Source of the DNA: an uncultured Eubacteriales bacterium
GTDB taxonomy: Bacteria; Bacillota; Clostridia; Lachnospirales; Lachnospiraceae
Reading direction: 5' to 3'
DNA: 33,835 nt
Assembly: GCA_900549105.1 (NCBI GenBank)
Contig: URND01000018.1
Span: 1-33,835 of the forward strand
The translations under genes were made by a program, and so were the position numbers. The notes beneath the pieces are model-generated. The model saw only the letters and a list, made by a program, of their open reading frames with translations, was not told the DNA's origin and ran no database searches. Each line of letters opens with the position of its first letter. Positions within the stretch are counted from its first letter, which is position 1. Positions 8,296 through 15,542 of this stretch are shown one piece after another.

Positions 8296-8760
8296 ACGGA
8301 TTCGCCGTCAACGGCAATCTGAAAAATTAAAAGGTTTGATTTTGATGTGCCGTATTTGCTGCTCGCCCCCCGGCAACCTTGGGAACCATACGGGCAGGCT
8401 TGCAGTTTACAAACCGTTCACTGGCTCCCCAAAGGTCTTGCTGATTACAACCCAAGGTCGACCAACCCATCTGACGTGTGGGCAAACGATAATGCGTATC
8501 ATAATACCCCGCCCAAGGTCGTGGCGAAAAGGGAAACTACACCCTCTTTTCGGTCAAAATGCATCGCTCAAAACCAACAACTGGGGCCACCGTCCCACGA
8601 ATAAATGGGAGGCGGTTTGTGTGCGGCTCGTCATGGCGCTTTTTCCTGCGTCGCTCACTTAGGCGGGAATGTACCCGCATGGCTGGTATTCACTTTTCAA
8701 GCTACAAGGCGAACGTTTCTTTTTCCCCGTTCGCCCCATAGCCCATGAAAAGAGGCGGAA
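8296..8760 (-). ncRNA. gene-free, hairpin-rich block; candidate structured RNA or oriT-like region
   Basis: About 465 nt with no ORF that has a ribosome site, lying between two minus-strand genes. Visible stems are GGCGAACG/CGTTCGCC at 8708-8735, GCGGG/CCCGC near 8663-8678, a CGAAAAG-GGG/CCC-CTTTTCG stem near 8517-8545, and a CCCA/TGGG stem near 8593-8612. GACCTTGGG (minus strand) occurs exactly at two places, about 8448-8460 and 8510-8520, once as GACCTTTGGG near 8432, and inverted as CCCAAGG near 8378. This density suggests a structured RNA or a DNA site such as oriT. The strand is assumed from the flanking genes. Confidence 0.4.
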
Positions 8761-8771
8761 TATAACGCAGG

Positions 8772-9197
8772 TCATAAATATTTTTTTATTTTTTTTCGTA
8801 GGCGGTAAATTCGCATATTTACAGCGTACTCATCCATTCCAAAAGCAGACGCTATTTCTTTGCTGCTATATCCATCCATTTTCATAAAGAGAATTTCGAG
8901 GGTAAGCTTGTCCACAGTATGTAACAAAGAAAAAAGTTCCATGTCCTCGATACTATCCAGCAAGGATTCGGTATCCTCAACGGGTAGTTCCAGATCCTGT
9001 GCTGAAACCCAATCCACATAGGGAGACCAATCCACCTGTCGCTGCAGATACTGGCGTTCCTTATTAAACTGAGCCCAATCGTATGTATGCAGGCGTTGGA
9101 TGGTTTCCTCATCCACACCGAGTTCTCTGAGTTTCTTTTCTTCTACTTCTTTCCAGCGGAGCCATTCTTTTTCCGCTTTGGCTTTGTTGTAAGCCAT
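8772..9197 (-). CDS. small sigma-70-like factor
   Basis: A 141-aa protein. The C-terminal third is a sigma region 4-type helix-turn-helix (LTLEILFMKMDGYSSKEIAS, then a recognition helix and a Lys/Arg-rich end). The N-terminal ~60 residues are a charged helical region; the middle is acidic. Such short sigma-like proteins are typical of Tn1549/Tn916-type elements, where they are thought to regulate transfer or excision genes. The ATG has a GGAGG site 10 nt upstream. An inverted repeat lies just in front of that site. Confidence 0.8.
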   Translation of the reverse strand: MAYNKAKAEKEWLRWKEVEEKKLRELGVDEETIQRLHTYDWAQFNKERQYLQRQVDWSPYVDWVSAQDLELPVEDTESLLDSIEDMELFSLLHTVDKLTLEILFMKMDGYSSKEIASAFGMDEYAVNMRIYRLRKKIKKYL

Positions 9198-9213
9198 CGT
9201 TATTTCCTCCGAT

Positions 9214-9241
9214 CAATCTGAAATTTTTTAAATTCAGATTG
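9214..9241 (-). promoter_or_regulatory. inverted repeat in front of the sigma-factor ribosome site
   Basis: CAATCTGAA (9214-9222) and TTCAGATTG (9233-9241) form a perfect 9-bp inverted repeat around an AT-rich centre, immediately upstream of the GGAGG of the sigma-like gene. It could be an operator or an RNA hairpin controlling translation. It also lies at the approximate junction between element genes and cargo. Confidence 0.45.
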
Positions 9242-9293
9242 TCGGGGGCGGCGCTCTGCCGCTGTGAATTCTCAGCCAGAACCTACTCAATGG

Positions 9294-9333
9294 AAAATAA
9301 AAAAAGCGCAATTGTCCGTAGACAAAAGCGCTT
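9294..9333 (-). terminator. terminator of the CydDC/DUF454 operon
   Basis: AAGCGC at 9304-9309 pairs with GCGCTT at 9328-9333, with an inner GTC/GAC stem. On the minus strand the hairpin is followed by a run of seven T residues then ATTTT. It lies about 120 bp beyond the stop of the DUF454 gene. A second, T-run-less inverted repeat (ACAACTCC...GGAGTTGT) sits at 9381-9406. Otherwise 9242-9454 holds no gene that I can support. Confidence 0.7.
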
Positions 9334-9454
9334 ACTGCACATAAATTATATATACCCGATATCTCTAAATGAAACACGGTACAACTCCCCTAATTGGAGG
9401 AGTTGTATTTTGCTTTCCTTTCTTAACCTCCTTCAGGATAAGTCATTTCATATG

Positions 9455-9844
9455 TTAGCGATTACCATTGGTTTGTTTAATGGTCTTTACCCGGAAAACA
9501 AAGTAAAGGATATGGAATACCCAAACACAAGCCAGAACGATCCTTCCCACCGGAACAGCATGCATCATAATAAAGCCGATCGACATTAGAACCGTCACGG
9601 TAATCATAATCCGGATTTTGGTCTTCCACGTCATGCCCTGTCCTTTTACATAGCTTTCCAGATTGTTTTTATACAGCTTTGTTCCCGTAAACCAACGGTG
9701 CAGTTTTTCAGAGCTTTTGGCAAAGCAAAACGCCGCCAAAAGCAAAAACGGAAACGCCGGAAGAAGCGGCAATACAGCCCCCACGGCTCCGAGAGCCAAA
9801 CCGATACAGCCTAAAATCACATATAAAAGCTTCTTTATTTTCAC
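9455..9844 (-). CDS. DUF454 (YbaN-like) small inner-membrane protein
   Basis: A 129-aa membrane protein with a first hairpin of hydrophobic segments (GCIGLALGAVGAVLPLLPAF), then the FCFAKSSEKLHRWF and YKNNLESY signature of the DUF454/YbaN family, and two more membrane segments at the C-terminus. A GTG start (9844) is chosen because GGAGG stands 7 nt upstream and the GTGA overlaps the stop of the preceding gene by 4 nt. The upstream extension to 9985 is a shadow of that gene. It is last in the DtxR-CydDC operon. Its function is unknown. Confidence 0.85.
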   Translation of the reverse strand: MKIKKLLYVILGCIGLALGAVGAVLPLLPAFPFLLLAAFCFAKSSEKLHRWFTGTKLYKNNLESYVKGQGMTWKTKIRIMITVTVLMSIGFIMMHAVPVGRIVLACVWVFHILYFVFRVKTIKQTNGNR

Positions 9845-10182
9845 CTTGATTCCTCCAGTCGTTTTTTCTCTTTTTTCGATTCGATCACATGGGAAACCGC
9901 CATCACAGGATGGGAAAACAGCATTCTGGGCCCGGAAAAACGCATGACTTCCCGGATTTTCTCCCGCATGACCGGTTTGTAGCAATGTACCTTACAGTTG
10001 GAACAGAAGGTTTTCGTCTCCATAAACGGACACTTGTCGCTTCTCATCCTGGCATAGGCTTCCAGATCTGCACATTCGGGACAAAGTCCGCCTTTGGTGT
10101 GGTGTTTTTTGCGGCAGTACAGGGCAATCATTTCCGATACCATCCGCTTTTCCCGTTCCCGCTTATCGGCTGTACTTTTCAT
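9841..10182 (-). CDS. nitrous oxide-stimulated promoter family protein (cysteine-rich)
   Basis: A 113-aa protein rich in Cys and His: ALYCRKKHH, CPEC, KCPF, then FCSNCKVHCYKP. This matches the family named after the nitrous oxide-stimulated promoter of Pseudomonas. The cysteines probably bind zinc or an iron-sulfur cluster. The stop of the CydC-like gene and this ATG overlap as TGATG, with a GGAGG 7 nt upstream, so translation is coupled. The role is unknown, but the position beside a thiol-type ABC exporter and a metal repressor fits redox or metal handling. Confidence 0.8.
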   Translation of the reverse strand: MKSTADKREREKRMVSEMIALYCRKKHHTKGGLCPECADLEAYARMRSDKCPFMETKTFCSNCKVHCYKPVMREKIREVMRFSGPRMLFSHPVMAVSHVIESKKEKKRLEESR

Positions 10183-11840
10183 CAGCTCATCCTCCCGTGT
10201 TCCACCGAATAGACGGTATCAGCGATGCGCATGGTAGACTGCCGGTGGGAAACCAGCACCACGGTTTTGCCCGCCCGTTCTTCCCGCAGGGATTTTAAGA
10301 TCACCGCTTCGTTTAAGCTGTCCAGATTGCTGGTTGGTTCATCCAACAGCAGGAAGGGTGCGTCGTGTAAAAATGCTCTTGCGAGCCCCAGACGTTGCCG
10401 TTCGCCGCCGGAAAGAGTATCGCCGAGTTCGCCCACCGGCGTGTCGTAGCCTTTGGGAAGGGTCATAATAAAATCGTGAACGGAGGCCTTTTTGCAGGCG
10501 GTTTCAATCTCTTCGTCGGTGGCGGTCAGCTTGGCGATCCGCAGGTTGTTTTTGATGCTGTCGTGGAAGAGCTGGGTCTCCTGCGTCACAAAGCTCTCCA
10601 GATCGCGCAGATTTTTGGTGTTGATCTCTTCCACCGATCGGCCAGAAAGCTCCACGCTGCCTTCCTGCACCTTCCAGAACCGCATCAGAAGCTTTAACAG
10701 GGTGGATTTTCCGCTTCCGCTTCTGCCCACAATTCCTACTACCGCATTTTCCGGAATTGTCACCGATACATCCGAAAGAATGGTTTCATTCCCGTAAGAG
10801 AAGGAAACCTGCTCCGCTTTTGCGCCGGAGAATGTGATTTCCGGTTTCCCGGTGATTTCCTCTACTACCGGCGTTTCGTCCAGAATATCCAGTACTCGAT
10901 TGCCTGCCGCAAAGGTGTTCTGCAGGGTGCTGCCCAACGCCGCCAGAGCAATCACGGGACCAAAGGAAGAAAACAGCGCCAGCGTAGGGATCAAAACGCC
11001 GTCAAAATCCACTGCGCCGCTTTGGTACAGCAAGGCCGAAGCAAATAGCATGATAAGATCAAATGTTAACACCACCGTATTGGTAACCGCTGTATTTCGC
11101 CCGGCAGTGCGTTTCATCTTTTCTTCGTCTCGGGAGAGTTCATCCGTCTTTTCATTCATTTTGGAAAGGCGCTTTTTTCCCTGTCCATACTGGAGGATTT
11201 CGGAAAGCCCCCGCAGGCTGTCCAGCACAAAGCCCGAAAGCTCACCGGATCTGGTGCGGAAACGCAGTCCGTCATCCCCGCTGCATCTGGATATCACAAT
11301 TGGAATCACGATTCCCACGATCAGATAGGCCGCCAGCGCAATCACGCCCAGGATCCAGTGAAACGAGCCGATGAACAGGCACATGACAATGGTAAACAAC
11401 AGCGCGATGGCAGCCGGTGAGATGGTGTGAGCATAAAACACCTCCAGCAGTTCAATATCGGAGGTGATCACCGAGATCAGATCCCCCTTGTCCCGGCCTT
11501 CCAGCTTTGCCGGGCAGAGCTTTCTCAGTGCGCGGAACACCCGGTCGCGCAAAAGTGCCAGTAATTTAAATGCGATAAAGTGGTTGCACGCCTGCTCCGC
11601 ATACCGCAAAAATCCCCGGAGAAGGGCGAAGACAAGAACGGAAATAAAAACCGTTGTCAGAGTAAAAGGTACTTCAAACCGAAGGGCTGCCAGCACACCG
11701 TATCCGCCGAAAATGGTGATAAAGGCGGCGCACAAATGCCCGACGAGCCCCATCAAAACAGCCAGTGACATATAGCCGCTCAGAGGTTTTACCAGCCCGA
11801 TCAGCCGTGCCATCACAGCAAATCCGCTTCGCTTTTTCAT
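10182..11840 (-). CDS. CydC-like ABC exporter half-transporter
   Basis: A 552-aa permease-ATPase fusion. Six membrane helices occupy about residues 15-300. The ATPase domain has GRSGSGKST, signature LSGGERQRLGLARAF, and Walker B FLLLDEPTSNLD. The membrane part (GDLISVITSDIELLEVFY) resembles CydC. With the next protein it would form a CydDC-type heterodimer, known in E. coli to move cysteine/glutathione or heme-related cargo needed for cytochrome assembly. The ATG at 11840 overlaps the upstream stop as ATGA. The longer start at 11891 lies inside the upstream gene and was rejected. Confidence 0.85.
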   Translation of the reverse strand: MKKRSGFAVMARLIGLVKPLSGYMSLAVLMGLVGHLCAAFITIFGGYGVLAALRFEVPFTLTTVFISVLVFALLRGFLRYAEQACNHFIAFKLLALLRDRVFRALRKLCPAKLEGRDKGDLISVITSDIELLEVFYAHTISPAAIALLFTIVMCLFIGSFHWILGVIALAAYLIVGIVIPIVISRCSGDDGLRFRTRSGELSGFVLDSLRGLSEILQYGQGKKRLSKMNEKTDELSRDEEKMKRTAGRNTAVTNTVVLTFDLIMLFASALLYQSGAVDFDGVLIPTLALFSSFGPVIALAALGSTLQNTFAAGNRVLDILDETPVVEEITGKPEITFSGAKAEQVSFSYGNETILSDVSVTIPENAVVGIVGRSGSGKSTLLKLLMRFWKVQEGSVELSGRSVEEINTKNLRDLESFVTQETQLFHDSIKNNLRIAKLTATDEEIETACKKASVHDFIMTLPKGYDTPVGELGDTLSGGERQRLGLARAFLHDAPFLLLDEPTSNLDSLNEAVILKSLREERAGKTVVLVSHRQSTMRIADTVYSVEHGRMS

Positions 11841-13579
11841 ACGCTTGCACGCTCCTTTCCAAATTGCTCTAATGTCTGCTGGGCACTCCACAGCCGTTCA
11901 TACAGGCCGTGGTGGGCAAGTAATTCCTCATGTGAACCGCTTTCCGCAACGATTCCGTGATCCAGCACATAAATATGGTCGGCGCCCACTACATTGGCAA
12001 GCCGGTGGGAAACGAGGATTACCGTTTTGCTTTTTGCCAGTTCATGAATTTCACGCATAATATCGTTTTCGCTCTCCACATCGATGTTGGAGGTGGCTTC
12101 ATCAAAAATATAGACAGGGCTGTCATGCAAAAGCGCCCTTGCAAGCGCCAGCCGCTGGCACTGCCCGCCCGAAAGATTGGACGCTTTTTCCAAAAGCCGG
12201 GTATCCAGCCCCTGTTCCGCTTTTAAAAATTCTGCGAGGTTTACCCGGGAAAGCACTGCCCACAGTTCTTCATCGGAAGCGCCGGGTTTTCCCATAAGCA
12301 GGTTCTCCCGCACCGTGCCCTTGAACAGGTAGCTTTGGTGGCTGATATAGGTGATGTTTCGCAGAAGGCTTTCTTCCTGAATGGAGGAAAGGGGCACGCC
12401 GCCCACCGAAACGCTTCCGGTATATCCTTTGTTTCTTCCCATCAGGATCGAAGCCAGTGTGGATTTACCGCAGCCGCTTTCTCCCACCAGCGCCGTAAAG
12501 CTGCCCTGCGGGAAGGTAAGATCAACGCTATGGAGGATCTCCCGGTCCGGCTCATAGGAGAAGGAGAGACCGGAACAGCGGATGGTGTGTCCCGAAGGAA
12601 AGCTTTCGGTGATTTCCGGCTTGGTTTCTTCTAAATCCAGCAGTCGGAAAATCTTGTCGCTGGCCGCCATGCCGTTCATGGCAATATGGAAAAAGGAACC
12701 CAGCTGCCGCATGGGAATAAAGAAATCCGCCGCCAGCAGGATAATCAGCAGACATCCCTCAAGAGAAACTCCTCCGCTCTGGTACTGGGTCACCGCCATG
12801 ATGACGCCCAGTGCCGCACCGCCGTACGCGATCAGGTCCATAATGGTGATGGAGTTTAACTGCATGGTCAGCACCTTCATGGTGATCTTTCGGAATTTTT
12901 CCGCCTGCTCGTTCATTTCCTGCTGTTTAAACGCATCCGCCTGATAGATTTTGAGAGTGGTGAGCCCCTGCAAATTTTCAAGGAAAGTGTCGCCCAATTC
13001 CGTATACTGTCCCCAGTATTTAGAGAGCAGTTTTTTGGCCCAGGTCTGCACCGCCGCAATGGCTACAGGGATCAGCGGCACGCAGATAAGCAGCACTACC
13101 GCCGCCGCGACATTCACAAAACACAGTACGATAAACAGTGTGAGCGGCGCCAGCATGGCATAGAAAAACTGCGGCAGATACGCGCCGAAATAGGTTTCCA
13201 GCTGATCGACGCCTTCCACCGCCACCTGCACCACTTCCGAAGTTTTCACCTGTTCGTTGTAGGAGCTTCCCAACCGCAAAAGCTTTTGATAGATCTTCTC
13301 ACGCAAAGACTTTTTGACTGCTTTGGAGGAGAAGTACCCCATTTTGGCGGCCCCGATGGAGCAGAAAAACCGGACTGCCAACGCCAAAATTACAACGATT
13401 CCCGTCACTGTGAAAAGCTGCACCGAGGCCGAACCCCTGAAAAGCTCTGCAAGCATTCGGGAAATACTGAGCATCAGGGCAATGTTCGCCGTAAGGGAGC
13501 ACCACTGTAGAATTACATTTCCCGCTATGTATTTTTTGCTCTCGGCAACGGTACCGATGAGCCGTTTATTGATCATCAT
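11837..13579 (-). CDS. CydD-like ABC exporter half-transporter
   Basis: A 580-aa partner of the CydC-like protein. An N-terminal six-helix membrane domain includes the QVAVEGVDQLETYFGAYLPQ segment characteristic of CydD-like proteins. The ATPase domain has GESGCGKST, signature LSGGQCQRLALARALL, and Walker B VYIFDEATSNID. It overlaps the 41-aa membrane-protein gene upstream by 14 nt and the CydC-like gene downstream by 4 nt. Substrate is not determined by sequence. A metal- or tetrapyrrole-related cargo is possible given the repressor two genes upstream. Confidence 0.85.
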   Translation of the reverse strand: MMINKRLIGTVAESKKYIAGNVILQWCSLTANIALMLSISRMLAELFRGSASVQLFTVTGIVVILALAVRFFCSIGAAKMGYFSSKAVKKSLREKIYQKLLRLGSSYNEQVKTSEVVQVAVEGVDQLETYFGAYLPQFFYAMLAPLTLFIVLCFVNVAAAVVLLICVPLIPVAIAAVQTWAKKLLSKYWGQYTELGDTFLENLQGLTTLKIYQADAFKQQEMNEQAEKFRKITMKVLTMQLNSITIMDLIAYGGAALGVIMAVTQYQSGGVSLEGCLLIILLAADFFIPMRQLGSFFHIAMNGMAASDKIFRLLDLEETKPEITESFPSGHTIRCSGLSFSYEPDREILHSVDLTFPQGSFTALVGESGCGKSTLASILMGRNKGYTGSVSVGGVPLSSIQEESLLRNITYISHQSYLFKGTVRENLLMGKPGASDEELWAVLSRVNLAEFLKAEQGLDTRLLEKASNLSGGQCQRLALARALLHDSPVYIFDEATSNIDVESENDIMREIHELAKSKTVILVSHRLANVVGADHIYVLDHGIVAESGSHEELLAHHGLYERLWSAQQTLEQFGKERASV

Positions 13580-13691
13580 ATTTTCGTCCGCCTTTTGTTA
13601 TTTTTTTCATCACTTTCTTAACGCCTGTACACAGAGCGGCAACCGCTATCACAAGCAGCACTGATGTAAAACCGTAAAAAAGGGATTGCAT
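13566..13691 (-). CDS. 41-aa single-pass membrane protein
   Basis: A small ORF between the DtxR-family gene (4-nt gap) and the CydD-like gene (14-nt overlap). It starts Met-Gln-Ser-Leu-Phe-Tyr-Gly. Residues about 6-22 form one hydrophobic helix (TSVLLVIAVAALCTG), followed by a strongly basic tail (KKVMKKITKGG). The ribosome site is weak, so translation probably depends on coupling to the repressor gene. Size, helix and tight packing support a real gene. I do not recognise a named family. Confidence 0.65.
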   Translation of the reverse strand: MQSLFYGFTSVLLVIAVAALCTGVKKVMKKITKGGRKYDDQ

Positions 13692-13695
13692 TGCA

Positions 13696-14079
13696 TTATT
13701 CACAGCCGCTTGCCTTCTTTCTGTTTGTCCACCTTCTCAGCGCCTCATAACTTTTCGGACTTACGGCATGTTCCATTTGGCAGGCATCCTCCGCCGCAGT
13801 TTTCCCATCCACGCCCAGGTCTTCTAAAAGGGACTGGAAGGTCTGGTGGCGCTCATAAGTTTCTCTGGCAACGGTTTGCCCCTTATCTGTCAGATGCACT
13901 TCCCGCGCACCGTCTAAGAAAAGATAGCCTTCTTTTTCCAACTCTTTCAGCGAAACGGAAACTGTGGGACGCGACACATGAAGCTCTGCTGCAATATCCG
14001 CACCACGTACGGAGCCGTTTTGCTTTTGCAGCAAATACACGGCTTTCAGATAATCCTCCACCGTTTTTCTTTGTTTCAT
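13696..14079 (-). CDS. DtxR/MntR-family metal-dependent repressor
   Basis: A 127-aa repressor. A winged helix-turn-helix (residues ~5-65, with GADIAAELHVSRPTVSVSLK) is followed by a short dimerisation domain. Metal ligands align with MntR shifted by one: Asp9, His78, Glu103 and His104 are present. MntR Glu99 is Cys100 here, as in iron-responsive DtxR (Cys102), and MntR Glu11 is Lys12. That pattern favours iron over manganese; this is inference. AAAGGAGG precedes the ATG. It is co-transcribed with the FepC-like ATPase and the CydDC pair, and it is the likely reader of the GTTAGC-N5-CTAAC boxes in the cargo. Confidence 0.9.
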   Translation of the reverse strand: MKQRKTVEDYLKAVYLLQKQNGSVRGADIAAELHVSRPTVSVSLKELEKEGYLFLDGAREVHLTDKGQTVARETYERHQTFQSLLEDLGVDGKTAAEDACQMEHAVSPKSYEALRRWTNRKKASGCE

Positions 14080-14118
14080 ACGGCTTATGCCTCCTTTCCA
14101 TGTATTCAGGGTTATCCC

Positions 14119-14895
14119 TTATACCGGGATAACAAAAGGTTTTCCATCTACCGACTGAATGGTCAGATCAACGCCGTATACCTCTTGGACAAGTTCCTTT
14201 GTAATGATTTCCTCCGGTAAACCGTGAGCAATCATCCTGCCATCTTTCATGGCGACAATTTCGTCACTGTAATACAGCGACTGGTTGATATCATGGAGAA
14301 CCATAACGATGGTAATACCGTACTCCCGGTTCAGCTTCTGAATGAGTTTTAAAATCTGCAGTTGATAACGGACATCCAGATAGGTGGTCGGTTCATCGAG
14401 AAACAGTACCTTGGTGTCCTGTGCCAGCGCCATGGCAATCCACACCCGCTGTTTCTGTCCGCCGGAAAGCTCTGTTACCGGTTTATCCTTGTGCTTGCTT
14501 GTATGGGTGATCTCCAGCGCCCACTGTATTTTTTCTTCATCTTTTTGCGGATCCGATGAAAGCCCCATGGTATGATAGGGAGTTCGCCCGTAGCTCACAA
14601 GCTTTTCGACCGTAAGATCCGGCGGCGCCGTATTGTATTGATGGACAATCGCCGCTTCTCTGGCAAAATCTTTTAAACGCAAATTTGCGATATTTTCCTC
14701 TCTCAGAAACACTTCCCCCTGATCGGGCTTTAAGTTTTTCGTCATCAGGTTAAACAATGTGGATTTTCCGCATCCGTTTGCACCGATCAATGTGGTAATT
14801 CTCCCCTCGTGAAGAGAAAAGTCCAATCCGTTCAGCACCTGCTGCTTTCCGTAGGAAAAGGAAAGATTTTTTACGGTAAAAATATTACTGGCCAT
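14119..14895 (-). CDS. FepC/FhuC-like ABC ATPase for siderophore or heme uptake
   Basis: A 258-aa ATPase with Walker A GANGCGKST, signature LSGGQKQRVWIAMALA, Walker B VLFLDEPTTYLD and a switch His in MVLHDINQ. This is the COG1120 type that energises iron-siderophore or cobalamin import. It would need a FecCD permease and a binding protein, but neither is in the window. The ATG lies inside the end of a truncated leader ORF and lacks a clear ribosome site, so it looks like the survivor of an internal deletion. It may be translated by coupling to that leader. Confidence 0.88.
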   Translation of the reverse strand: MASNIFTVKNLSFSYGKQQVLNGLDFSLHEGRITTLIGANGCGKSTLFNLMTKNLKPDQGEVFLREENIANLRLKDFAREAAIVHQYNTAPPDLTVEKLVSYGRTPYHTMGLSSDPQKDEEKIQWALEITHTSKHKDKPVTELSGGQKQRVWIAMALAQDTKVLFLDEPTTYLDVRYQLQILKLIQKLNREYGITIVMVLHDINQSLYYSDEIVAMKDGRMIAHGLPEEIITKELVQEVYGVDLTIQSVDGKPFVIPV

Positions 14896-14984
14896 AGTTT
14901 AGTCACGCCCAAACTCATGACCATCATGATTGCCAGCAGCACAGCCAAACTTCGCTTAAACCATGACTGTTTTGTTGTTGTCAT
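14871..14984 (-). pseudogene. N-terminal fragment of a lost secreted or membrane protein, fused to the ATPase start
   Basis: A 37-codon ORF with a good ribosome site (GGAGG, 8 nt before the ATG). It encodes a basic start (Met-Thr-Thr-Thr-Lys...Phe-Lys-Arg) and a hydrophobic stretch (SLAVLLAIMMVMSLGVT) like a Sec signal peptide. It then runs out of frame into the beginning of the FepC-like ATPase gene and stops. The most likely origin is a siderophore-binding protein or permease gene whose body was deleted together with the rest of the uptake genes. The alternative is a genuine short leader peptide. Confidence 0.6.
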
Positions 14985-14989
14985 TGTGT

Positions 14990-15091
14990 CTACCTCCATT
15001 CATTTATAAAAACAATGTTTCGGTTAGCATAATCTAACCGCTTGGTGAAAAATAATGCCGTTTCTACGGCATAATAAAAAATATCGCGCAC
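14990..15091 (-). CDS. 33-aa small ORF containing a GTTAG box
   Basis: A GTG start 4 nt behind AAAGGAGG (an in-frame TTG is one codon upstream) opens a 33-residue ORF beginning Met-Arg-Asp-Ile-Phe-Tyr-Tyr-Ala and ending Phe-Ile-Asn-Glu-Trp-Arg. Its stop overlaps the ribosome site of the leader fragment downstream. One GTTAG palindrome (15021-15040) and a short hairpin (ATGCCGT/ACGGCAT near 15055-15072, followed by TTATTTTT) lie within it. It may be a leader peptide whose translation affects that hairpin. I recognise no family. Confidence 0.45.
   Translation of the reverse strand: MRDIFYYAVETALFFTKRLDYANRNIVFINEWR
15021..15040. promoter_or_regulatory. GTTAG-type palindromic operator 1
   Basis: CGGTTAG-CATAAT-CTAACCG, perfect 7-bp arms with a 6-nt spacer. 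It lies upstream of the siderophore-uptake remnant and the DtxR-family gene. It is the first of six copies in the cargo. Confidence 0.7.
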
Positions 15092-15184
15092 CAATCCTCC
15101 TTTTGCGATGTTCTGGTCAGGAGAACAAGTTAACACGCTTGTTTCCCTGATATAAACGGGCAGAGGCAAAAGGTTATCCGTCTG

Positions 15185-15202
15185 AGTTAGGTTATGCTAA
15201 CT
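15185..15202. promoter_or_regulatory. GTTAG-type palindromic operator 2
   Basis: AGTTAG-N6-CTAACT with perfect 6-bp arms, overlapping the stop codon of the 51-aa small ORF and lying upstream of the FepC/DtxR/CydDC transcription unit. The spacer read on the minus strand is CATAAC, close to the CATAAT of operator 1. Confidence 0.7.
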
Positions 15203-15356
15203 AATCCCCTAAAAAATTGCTCCTTTCGGAGTTTTTAAGAGGGGGATCGTTGTTGTCATATTGCTTTTGACTCTGCTCTCCTGTTACTCTTCTGTCCGGT
15301 CTCAAAGACCAAACAGGGCTGCGAATGATAAAATATACTGCTTTTATAATCCGCAT
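15201..15356 (-). CDS. 51-aa small protein with its own promoter
   Basis: The ATG at 15356 follows AAGGAAA and lies about 12 nt after the start of transcription predicted from the TTGACA-N17-TATACT promoter at 15375-15403. The product begins Met-Arg-Ile-Ile-Lys-Ala-Val-Tyr-Phe-Ile-Ile, a short hydrophobic N-terminus, then is basic and finally acidic. The frame remains open further upstream, but that part is the promoter. A small GNRA-loop hairpin (CTCC-GAAA-GGAG) lies inside its 3' end at about 15215-15230. The family is unknown. Confidence 0.5.
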   Translation of the reverse strand: MRIIKAVYFIIRSPVWSLRPDRRVTGEQSQKQYDNNDPPLKNSERSNFLGD

Positions 15357-15374
15357 TTTCCTTAAAGCAAATTC

Positions 15375-15403
15375 AGTATAGCCAGTTACCATTTTGTTGT
15401 CAA
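15375..15403 (-). promoter_or_regulatory. sigma-A promoter of the 51-aa ORF
   Basis: On the minus strand TTGACA (15403-15398), a 17-nt spacer and TATACT (15380-15375). It is one mismatch from consensus. It points at the 51-aa ORF and possibly the FepC/DtxR unit beyond it. Confidence 0.75.
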
Positions 15404-15412
15404 TGGATTTTC

Positions 15413-15511
15413 TGTTGCAAAACTGCTCCAAACAGCCTGTTGAAGGGTTAAAAAAGCGTCTAAACCCCGATCATGACTGATAAACCAGCATTGTTGCAAA
15501 ACTGCTCCAAA
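15413..15511. repeat. pair of 20-bp direct repeats
   Basis: TGTTGCAAAACTGCTCCAAA occurs exactly at 15413-15432 and 15492-15511, 79 bp apart, between the winged-helix regulator gene and the promoter of the 51-aa ORF. The repeats could be regulator-binding sites or the scar of a small duplication. Confidence 0.7.
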
Positions 15512-15542
15512 AAATTTTTCATTTCTTCTGAATCCGCCTGTT

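Noticed and set aside
8102..8662. 186-codon plus-strand ORF across the helicase start and the gene-free block
   Set aside because: Antisense to the helicase, no ribosome site, no family resemblance. More likely a by-product of the structured block.
9381..9406. Inverted repeat ACAACTCC/GGAGTTGT as a terminator
   Set aside because: No T-run on the minus strand where transcription is expected, and a better terminator lies at 9294-9333.
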